A stretch of DNA of 64,000 nt from Permianibacter sp046297695 (GTDB taxonomy: Bacteria > Pseudomonadota > Gammaproteobacteria > Enterobacterales > Permianibacteraceae). This document shows, piece by piece, positions 36,345 through 44,600 of the stretch (the stretch's first letter is position 1; each line of letters begins with the position of its first letter). The notes under the pieces are model-generated. The model made no database searches. It worked only from the letters and a program-made list of their open reading frames with translations, and had not been told where the DNA came from. The stretch covers positions 36,796 to 100,795 of the forward strand of contig JBKBHF010000008.1 in the NCBI GenBank assembly GCA_046297695.1. The letters run 5' to 3'. A program made the translations under genes and the position numbers.

Positions 36345-38894
36345 ATGAACCTGAATAAACTGTCGCTGTTGGCGCTGGCCGTGGCCGGTGCCTTGACCCT
36401 GACCGCGGTTGACGCTGTAGCAGCACCGGCCGCTACGCAAGGTACACCGAAGGACCCTGGCGTCATCAACAAGGAGCGGATTCTGTATTGGGCACGGAAG
36501 CGCGGCGAATTGCCCGCGGATGCGTCCGAAGAAGCCAAGCACGCATATCTGACGAAATACCTGAAGCATGCCAAGGCGGTGAATCACCTGTCGGCACCGA
36601 TGGCGAAAGCGCTGGAAAAAGCCCGCAGCAGCAAGCAGGCAAAAGCGCTGCGGCACAGCAAGGCATTTGAGGAAAAAACGGTCAAGGTTCTGACCGTGCT
36701 GATCGATTTCCCGGATCTGCCGCATGACAACAACCGGCTGACCCGCCAAGACACCGACATGTACTACGCCGACTACAACGTCGCCCATTACCGCGATCTG
36801 ATGTTCTCGACCACGGGCTATGCCGGTCCGAGTGGCCAGAACCTGATGTCGGGCTATCAGTACTACCAGGCCGAGTCCGGTGGCAGCCTGCATTTCACCG
36901 GCGATGTTTATGACTGGGTACGGGCGGACAATGACGCGGCCCATTACGGTGGTAATGAAGGTGAAGAAGAAAATGATCGCGCCGCCCGCGAATTGATCCG
37001 GGAAGCGGTAGCCAAGACCGTCGCCGCCAACGCCAGCAATCCGGATTTCGATCTGGCCGACTACGACGTCGAAGATCAGTACGACATTGACGGTGATGGC
37101 AATCTGAATGAGCCGGACGGCATGATCGACCACGTCATGGTGTTCCATTCCAGCGTCGGCGAAGAGGCCGGTGGTGGCGTGCTCGGCGATGACGCGATCT
37201 GGTCGCATCGCTGGACCGTTGGCCAGCCCTATACGATTCCGGGTACCAGCTACAAACTCTACGGTTACACCATTCAGCCCATCGATGCCGCGGCCGGCGT
37301 CGTCGTGCACGAATTCGGCCATGATCTGGGCCTGCCGGATGAGTACGACACCGACAACTCCGCGATGGGTGAACCGATCGGCATGTGGTCGGTGATGTCC
37401 GGCGGCAGCTGGGCCGGTGCCATTGCCGGCACTGCACCGGTGGGTTTCAGTCCTTACGCGCGTGACTTGTTCCAGCAGTGGTACGGCGGCAACTGGGTCA
37501 ACCAGACCGTGCTCGATCTGAGCACATTGCAGACGGAAACGCGGCAACTCGATCTGGTCGCGGCCGTCAATCACGACGCCGGCACCATCAATCAGGTTCG
37601 TATTGATCTGCCCGGCCCGGTCGTGGCGTTCCAGCAACCGTACGCCGGGAGTTTCCAGTTCTGGTCCGGACAGGGCGATATGCTCGACAACCGGATGAGC
37701 TTCAACGTCACCGTGCCCAACGCCGACGATGCGCAACTGCAATTCCAGGCGAAGTGGAACATCGAAGACGATTACGACTATGTCCGCGTCTTGGTCAATG
37801 GCACTGCCATTGCCGGCAATAACACCATTGCCAGCGTCAACCCGCACCATGCTGGCGTAACGCATTACCTGACCGGTAATCGCAGCGCCAGCTGGGCCTT
37901 GCAGACGTTCTCGCTTGCCGCTTACAAAGGTCAAACCGTCACCATTGAGTTTGAGTACGTAACCGATCAGGCCGTTGGTGATTACGGCATGGTGATCGAC
38001 GCGCTCACCGTTACCGGTGGCGGCAACACGGCTTTCAGCGCGGATGCCGAGAGCGATGGCCAGGTGACATTGAATGGCTTCAGCCGCGTAGGCGCCCAAC
38101 GCGAAGGTCTGCCGCAACAATACTATGTGCAGTTGCGCAACCACAGCGGCGTCGATGCCGGCCTGGCGGCTGAGTCCTACGACGATGGCGTGGTGCTCTG
38201 GTTCGCCGATCCGAATTACAACGACAACAATGTCGAAACCCATCCGGGCCACGGCTTCCTTGGCGTGGTCGATGCCGATCAGGTCTTGATGCGGTCGGGA
38301 AGCCGCAAATTGGAGTCGAGTTTGCAGGTTCGCGATGCCGCATTCCGGCGCATGACGCAAACCGCCAAGGCAAATGACAATCATCTGGCAGCGATATTCT
38401 CGTTTGACGATCGTTATGACTACAGCAGTCCGGAGTCACCCCAGTCAGGTCTGGTTCTGCCGGAACACAAGCTGGTGATGTCCGTTGTCGAACAGGCGGG
38501 TAACAGCAGCACCGCACGCATCTATCTCAGCGCAAATCCTGCCGTAGCAGAGCTGACCGCCAGCATCAGCAAGTCGGTGCAAAACCTGGCGGTGAATTTC
38601 ACCAGCAGCGCCAGCGGCGGTAGCGGCAGCCTGAGCTATCTGTGGAATTTCGGTGACAACAGCACCAGCACCGAAGCGAGCCCGTCGCATACTTACAGTG
38701 CGGCCGGCACTTACACGGTTACGCTCACCGTCACCGACAGCAACGGCGTCGCCAAGACGGTCAGCGACTCGGTAACCGTGACATCCGGCTCGACCGGCGG
38801 CGGTTCCGGTGGCGGCGGCGGTGGTGGCGGTGGCAGCTTCGCCTGGTCGGTGATGCTATTGCTTGGCGCGACCCGTCTGTTGCGCCGCAAGTGA
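36345..38894 (+). CDS. Secreted M6 (immune inhibitor A type) metalloprotease
   Basis: This 849-residue secreted zinc protease has a signal peptide (LSLLALAVAGALTLTAVDAVAA) and a propeptide-like basic region. The catalytic domain carries H322-E-F-G-H326-D-LGLPDEYD, the M6 motif. A beta-sandwich region and one PKD domain (SYLWNFGDNSTSTEASPSHTYSA) follow. The tail is a glycine-only linker, a hydrophobic helix and RLLRRK, again a GlyGly-CTERM-like signal. ATG 36345 is used; a GTG at 36336 overlaps the preceding stop. M6 enzymes degrade host or matrix proteins in known pathogens, but the substrate here is unknown. Confidence 0.93.
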   Translation: MNLNKLSLLALAVAGALTLTAVDAVAAPAATQGTPKDPGVINKERILYWARKRGELPADASEEAKHAYLTKYLKHAKAVNHLSAPMAKALEKARSSKQAKALRHSKAFEEKTVKVLTVLIDFPDLPHDNNRLTRQDTDMYYADYNVAHYRDLMFSTTGYAGPSGQNLMSGYQYYQAESGGSLHFTGDVYDWVRADNDAAHYGGNEGEEENDRAARELIREAVAKTVAANASNPDFDLADYDVEDQYDIDGDGNLNEPDGMIDHVMVFHSSVGEEAGGGVLGDDAIWSHRWTVGQPYTIPGTSYKLYGYTIQPIDAAAGVVVHEFGHDLGLPDEYDTDNSAMGEPIGMWSVMSGGSWAGAIAGTAPVGFSPYARDLFQQWYGGNWVNQTVLDLSTLQTETRQLDLVAAVNHDAGTINQVRIDLPGPVVAFQQPYAGSFQFWSGQGDMLDNRMSFNVTVPNADDAQLQFQAKWNIEDDYDYVRVLVNGTAIAGNNTIASVNPHHAGVTHYLTGNRSASWALQTFSLAAYKGQTVTIEFEYVTDQAVGDYGMVIDALTVTGGGNTAFSADAESDGQVTLNGFSRVGAQREGLPQQYYVQLRNHSGVDAGLAAESYDDGVVLWFADPNYNDNNVETHPGHGFLGVVDADQVLMRSGSRKLESSLQVRDAAFRRMTQTAKANDNHLAAIFSFDDRYDYSSPESPQSGLVLPEHKLVMSVVEQAGNSSTARIYLSANPAVAELTASISKSVQNLAVNFTSSASGGSGSLSYLWNFGDNSTSTEASPSHTYSAAGTYTVTLTVTDSNGVAKTVSDSVTVTSGSTGGGSGGGGGGGGGSFAWSVMLLLGATRLLRRK

Positions 38895-38906
38895 TTGGCG
38901 ACACGC

Positions 38907-38949
38907 CCAGCAAACAAAAACCCGCCGTTGGCGGGTTTTTGTTTGCTGG
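38907..38949. terminator. Bidirectional terminator between M6 protease and pbpC
   Basis: A long inverted repeat (CCAGCAAACAAAAACCCGCC and complement) with a GTTG loop and flanking A and T runs lies between convergent genes. Confidence 0.92.
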
Positions 38950-38996
38950 CATTGGCATGAAGGTTTGTCGTCATCGCGACACGCCGGTGCTTTGTG

Positions 38997-41426
38997 TCAA
39001 TGCTTGGCCAGTACCCGGAAACGGCGTACCAGCCGCTGGCCCTGATCATCTACCAGCGTCAGTCGGTGTTCACCGGCGCTCGTTTGCAAAGGCCACTGAT
39101 GGAAGTAGCGGGTCGCGCCGAGGTAGTGCTCGTCGAGGTGCCAGTAGAGCGTGGCATTGGCGCGGCGATGGACGGCTTCAAAGATGATCTGGCTGCGCTC
39201 GCCATCGAGATCGACCGGAATGTAGATCTGGCTGCCGTCTTGTGGATAAAGCAGGCCGATGGCCTGTTCGTCCTGTTCTGGCGCGTTGCCGGCACAGTCG
39301 GGTCGCCAGCTGGGCAATGGCCGGTACTCGGGATGCTGGCGCCGGTAGAAATGTTCCATCGTCGCCGGCAGCACGAACCAGCTGTGCAGCTGCATGTCAG
39401 CGACGTTGGCGCAGCCGGCATGCACGCGCAACCGGCTGACGGGGTCGAGCGCGAGGCGCCGGTGCCACGGTGATACCTTGCTGAAGCTGGCCGCCTGCGG
39501 CACCCGTTCATGCCGGCGCTGGCAATCCTGTTGCGGCAGCAGACCGTCTTGGGCGCAGACCTCGATCAGTTTCAGATCGGCGGTCGGTTCGCCGAACCAG
39601 CCGCTGTCCGGCAACCGGTTCAGCAACGCAAACAGCAGCGGCGCCGCGGTCTGGGTGCCGCTCAGGCCGGCGACGCCAGCGCCGCTGGCGTTGCCAGCCC
39701 AGACCGCGATGGTGTAGGCCGGGGTGCTGCCTACCGCCCAGGCATCGCGCAAGCCAAAACTGGTGCCGGTTTTCCAGGCCAGCGGCCGGGCGCTAGTGAA
39801 GCTGCGCCAATGCAGCTCGGCACCGGGCCGGTTGACCTCCTGCATCGCGGTCAGCGTCAGCCAGGCAGCTCCCGGACCGTAGTCGGCGCTGGCGTTCGCC
39901 GACGGCGGCGTTGATCGCGCTGTAGCAGCGGTTTCGGCGGCTTGCAGGACGCGCAAACGCCGCTGCTGCAGAACGGCACTTTGCGCCTCCGGCTGCTGCG
40001 CGACCGCGGCGAGATTGGCATAGACCCCGGCGATGTCCCACAGCGTGGTTTCGGCGCCACCGAGAATCAACGTCAGGCCGTAGTCATCGGGCGAGCGGAA
40101 CAGCGTCCGCAAACCGAGCCGCTTGAGCGCCGCGTGAAAGCGCGCCACCCCGAACTCGCGCAGCAGACGCACGGCCGGAATGTTCAGTGACAACGCCAGC
40201 GCCTCGTTGGCCGGCACCGCGCCACGGTATTGCCGGTCGAAATTTTCCGGCACATAACCGTTCACCTGGGTCGGCACATCCGGCACCAGCATCGTCGGTG
40301 TCAGCAAGCCGTGTTGCAGCATCAGCGTATACAGCAGCGGTTTCAGGATGCTGCCGCTGGAGCGCGGTTGCTGCAGCAGATCGACGGCGTGGGCATCGAG
40401 ACCGGAGTTGGCGGACAGACTGTTGCCGAGGTAGGCGCGCACCTCACCGCTGGCATTGTCGATGACAATCGCCGCCGCATGGCCGACGCCTTGTTCACGC
40501 AGCAGCGCCGACTCGCGTTGCAGCACGGCACCGAGTTCGCGTTGCCAGTCGGCATCGAGCGTGCTGTGCAGCACCGGGCCGGGTGTCGCCGGAAGATGCA
40601 GCTGCGCCGGATTGGCCAGCAGGGTGTCGAGCAGATGCGGCGCCAACCGCGGCAGTGGCTGCGCCGCCTCCGGCAGCGGCTCGGCCAACGCCAGGCGCAG
40701 ATCCAGATCGCTCAGTTGTTGATCCGCGTGCAGGCGCCGCAGCAAGCGATCGCGCTTGGCTTGCAACTGCGCCCGCGAGCGGCCCGGATGGATCAGCGCC
40801 GGCGCATTCGGCAGCACCGCCAGCGTCGCGGCCTCGGCCCAGCTGAGTTCGCGCGGCGGCCGACCGAAATAGCGCCACGCCGCCGTTTCCAGGCCAACCA
40901 GATTGCCACCGAACGGTGCATGCTGGGCGTACAGCGCCAGAATCTCCGACTTGCTGTAGGAAAACTCCAGCCGTAGCGCCAACACGATCTCATACAGCTT
41001 TTCGGCGATCGTGCGCGGCGGGTTTTGGCGTGACAGCCGGATCACTTGCATCGTCAGCGTGCTGCCACCACTTTTGACGGCAGCGTCGGCAAACTGCGTG
41101 CGCAGGGCCCGCAACAAAGCCAGCGGATCGACACCGGGGTGCGAGCGAAAACGCTTGTCTTCAAAGGCGATGAGAGCGCTGGCAAAACGCTCGGGCACGT
41201 CAGCGCTGAGCGGAAACCGCCATTGCTTGTCAGCAGCCAGACGCGCACCGAGCAGCTCGCCGTCGCGCGCGAACAGCACCGGCGAGTAGGGCGCGTTGAA
41301 CAGTTGATCCGGCAGCACCTGCCAGAACCCGATCAGCAAGACGAACAGTGCGGCCAGCACGACCTGCAGGCGACGACCGCGGCGGAGCGAAGTCCACAGC
41401 GAATTACCGACAATCGCGGCTGACAT
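38997..41426 (-). CDS. pbpC: Penicillin-binding protein 1C
   Basis: This 809-residue bifunctional peptidoglycan synthase is anchored by one helix (LQVVLAALFVLLIGFWQVL). The glycosyltransferase region has AFEDKRFRSHPGVD and GGSTLTMQVIRL. The transpeptidase has the serine S359 in SGSILKPLLYT and KTGTSFGLRDAW. A PBP1C C-terminal domain with several cysteines follows. The start MSAAIVG at 41426 gives the family length; upstream in-frame residues come from a repeat-like element. It is downstream of an alpha-2-macroglobulin gene, the partner it has in many proteobacteria. Confidence 0.95.
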   Translation of the reverse strand: MSAAIVGNSLWTSLRRGRRLQVVLAALFVLLIGFWQVLPDQLFNAPYSPVLFARDGELLGARLAADKQWRFPLSADVPERFASALIAFEDKRFRSHPGVDPLALLRALRTQFADAAVKSGGSTLTMQVIRLSRQNPPRTIAEKLYEIVLALRLEFSYSKSEILALYAQHAPFGGNLVGLETAAWRYFGRPPRELSWAEAATLAVLPNAPALIHPGRSRAQLQAKRDRLLRRLHADQQLSDLDLRLALAEPLPEAAQPLPRLAPHLLDTLLANPAQLHLPATPGPVLHSTLDADWQRELGAVLQRESALLREQGVGHAAAIVIDNASGEVRAYLGNSLSANSGLDAHAVDLLQQPRSSGSILKPLLYTLMLQHGLLTPTMLVPDVPTQVNGYVPENFDRQYRGAVPANEALALSLNIPAVRLLREFGVARFHAALKRLGLRTLFRSPDDYGLTLILGGAETTLWDIAGVYANLAAVAQQPEAQSAVLQQRRLRVLQAAETAATARSTPPSANASADYGPGAAWLTLTAMQEVNRPGAELHWRSFTSARPLAWKTGTSFGLRDAWAVGSTPAYTIAVWAGNASGAGVAGLSGTQTAAPLLFALLNRLPDSGWFGEPTADLKLIEVCAQDGLLPQQDCQRRHERVPQAASFSKVSPWHRRLALDPVSRLRVHAGCANVADMQLHSWFVLPATMEHFYRRQHPEYRPLPSWRPDCAGNAPEQDEQAIGLLYPQDGSQIYIPVDLDGERSQIIFEAVHRRANATLYWHLDEHYLGATRYFHQWPLQTSAGEHRLTLVDDQGQRLVRRFRVLAKH

Positions 41427-41459
41427 TGAACTAAGCGTGATATTGCAGCGCGCTTGGTG

Positions 41460-41580
41460 CAACACGCGACGTTCGGCTATCACCCGCTTCGCGACCTCGC
41501 CTTTGGCAGGACGAGGCGCGAGCGTGTTTCCTCCCCTGTGCAGGGGAGGGTTGCGGCGAGGCAGTTGTCGCACCGCGCTG
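41460..41580. repeat. Probable dispersed palindromic repeat
   Basis: The 187-base pbpC/macroglobulin gap contains a near-perfect palindrome CCTCCCCTG-TG-CAGGGGAGG (41530-41549). GC-rich sequence around it repeats GCGAGGC-type motifs. The form resembles dispersed repeats found in many proteobacterial intergenic regions. Only one copy lies in this window. Confidence 0.45.
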
Positions 41581-41613
41581 GACGACGCGACATCTTCCGT
41601 TCAACACGTGCAT

Positions 41614-44600
41614 TTACTCGGCCACCACTTCCACCCACTGACCGGCATTGCGGGCATAGCGTTTGGCGTCATACATTGCTTCGACATGCCAGCCGGGCAA
41701 ATAGTAGCGGCCCGGATACGCCGCGTTGAACACCAGCACGAAGCTGCGTGACTCACCGCTCTTCAAGCTGAAGTAGGTGTGGACACGGTCATCGCGGACA
41801 TCGCGGTAATCAAACGCCGACTCTTCCACCGGCGCGGCCACCGCGGCCGTGCGGGTGTTGATGATCTCCCAACCGCCGGGCACGATTTGGCTCAACGCGA
41901 TGTTCTGCAGTTCGCGCAGTGCAGTGTTGCGCACCGTCACCTTGGCGCGGAAATCCTGGCCTTGGCGAATGCGGCTCGGGTCCACGCTGTTGCCGGCACC
42001 GTCGCTGAAGTGGACGCTGAGGGCGAGCGAATCGCTGCCGGCGGTTTCGCTGCCGGCGGGCGGCACGCCACGATTGACCAGGTTCAGGTACAAGGGTTTC
42101 TGGCCACGGTTGTTGACCCGGACCCGGGTCGGCTTGTCACCGATCGCAAGCGGCAACTGCAACAGCGGCGCGTCACTCTTGTGCTGCTCAAACCCTTGCT
42201 CGGCGAGTGCGTAATCGAGCGTGAAGCCGCCTTGGGCGTTGTCACCGACAAAGTGCGCCAGTGACAGCAGCGACCACGCCACCGAATGGGTGCTGTACCA
42301 CCCGATGCCGGACAATTCGTCGGCGATCGCGTCGGCCAGATCCTTGGCGCGGAAGCTGTCGTTCAGCTTGACCAGACTCTCCAGCAGCACGGCGCGGTCA
42401 CGCAGCACCGAACCAAAAGTCAGGCCTTCACGTTCATACGGGTTGACCGCCAGATCGGCATTCGCAGTCAGCGCTTTTGCGACGTCGCTGAGCCCAGCCT
42501 GGCTGTAGGCCGCCGCCAGCAACCAGCGCGCGGTGTTCGGCAGTTTCGCCTGCTCGCGCAACCGGTTCATCGCACCGAGTTCGGCCGTGCCGGCCAGCGC
42601 CAGTGTGTACAGCCGATACGCTTGATCGAGCGCCTGTTCGTTGTTGCCCGGCGCCCAGACTTGCGCCCGCGATTTCTGGAACGCTTTCCACGATGACAAC
42701 ATGTTGGCCGGCACGCTGTAGCCGGCTTTCTGCGCCTCCAGCAGGAAATGGCCGACGTAGGACGTGCTCCAGCTGTTCCAGTCATTGGCGCCGGGCCAGT
42801 AACCGAAACCGCCACCGCTTTGTTGGTACTGGCGCAAGCGTTCGATGCCGGCGCTGACATTCTGCTGCACCCGTTGCTGTTCGGCCGGTTGCAGTTTCAG
42901 CAGCTTGTTCAGGTACAGCTGCGGGAACGCCGCCGACGTGGTTTGCTCGACGCAGCCGTGCGGATACTGCATCAGGTATTGCAACCGATCACTCAGGTTC
43001 AGCGCCGGCACCACCGAGGCTTCCAGCGTCGCGGCATTGCTGCCGGCAAGACCATGCGGACTCAATGTGGTGTCCCAGCTTTCGCCCGGTTGCAGAATCT
43101 TTTTCTGGACGAGGTTGCTGGCCGGATTCGGCGCCCGCACGTCGATGTCGATGCGTTGTTCTGCCGATTCTTGACCGGCCTTGGCAGTGACCATCACGCG
43201 GGTTTTGCCGAGCGTGTCGCCGACTTTGAGCCGGATGAAACCGAGCTTGTCGCCCGTGCGCTCGAAGCTGATCGTTTGCCGGCTGTCGCCGATGATGGTC
43301 AGCGGTGCTTCGACTTTGGCACTGAGCTCAACCGACTTGATCTTGTCGTCGAGCACAAACACCGACACCGGCATCTGCAGTTCTTCGCCGGGGCCGAGCA
43401 CGCGCGGCAAGGTGGTCTGCACCATCACCGGTTGCCGCACAGTCACGGATTTTTCGCTGCTGCCGTACGCGCCTTGCTGGCCGGCGACCACCATCACCCG
43501 CACGGCACCAACGTAGGGCGGCATGCGGATTTCGTGGCTGCCACTCTTGCCGGCGTCGAGCGCAAAAGGGCCGATGAACCGCACCACCGGCGGGAAGCGT
43601 TTGCGCTCCTTGTTGGCATCGTTGTTGAGCGCACCATCGGAACCGCCGAGCGCCAGCAAGCGTTCGAGCGCGCCACCGTAGGCACCGATGACCTCGTCGA
43701 ACATGTCCCAGGTTTTCACACCGAGCGCTTCACGCTGGTAGAACTCGCCGTGCAGGTTCGGCGTTTTGTAATTGGTGAGACCGAGCAGGCCTTCGTCGAC
43801 CACGGCGAGCGTGTAGGTCATGGCCTTGCCGCTGGCTTCACGCACGGCAACGGTCATCGTCGTTTCCGGCCGCACTTCGTCGGCGACCGTCAGCTCCGGT
43901 TTCAGGTGCGTGGCCGGATCGCTGACCAGCAGCGGCACCACGCCATACAAGCGGATTGGCCGATCGTTGGTTTTGTTTTCGTGCGGTTGCAGCAGCGTGA
44001 CGCTGACATAGACATTCGGCGCCATGTTGGCGGTGATCGGGATCTCGACCGTCTCGCGCTTGCCGTCCAGTTGCAGCCATTGCTGCGACAGGATGCTGCT
44101 GCCGTTTTCAATCGACAGCAGCGCGCGACCCTGGCTCGCCGGCGGCAGCTGCAGCACTGCCGTTTCACCAACCTGATAATTCGGTTTGTCGGTTGCCAGC
44201 ATCAGCGCATTGGCACCCGGCCCGCTCTGTTCACTGGCGCGGCCGGCCCAACCCGGCCAATCGATGTAAACAATCTGCGCGGCACAATGACCGCCGGCGC
44301 GGTCGCAGGCACGGATCAGATAGCGGCCCCAATCCGGGTATTTGATTTCAAACTGCCACTGGGCGCTGCCGTCCTGACTGCGGATCGTTTCCGATTGCAA
44401 TGGCGTGTGGCTGTGACTGCTGGCGAAATTGGCGAGGCCATCGCCACCTTGTTCCCACCACCAGCGCCATTCCAGTTTGTAGATCGCCACCTCGAGCTCG
44501 GCCAGCGACACCGGTTTGCCGTCGGCATCGAGTGTCGCGATCTGCACCAGATGTTTCTGATCGGTCAGCAGCATGTTGCGGGCGATGTCGCCTTTCGGCA

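Noticed and set aside
35922..38384. Minus-strand frame of 820 codons opposite the M6 protease
   Set aside because: The M6 protease has signal peptide, catalytic motif and PKD domain in the sense frame; the antisense has none.
39241..39249. Perfect DnaA box TGTGGATAA
   Set aside because: It lies in the coding part of pbpC far from the origin; a chance match is likely.
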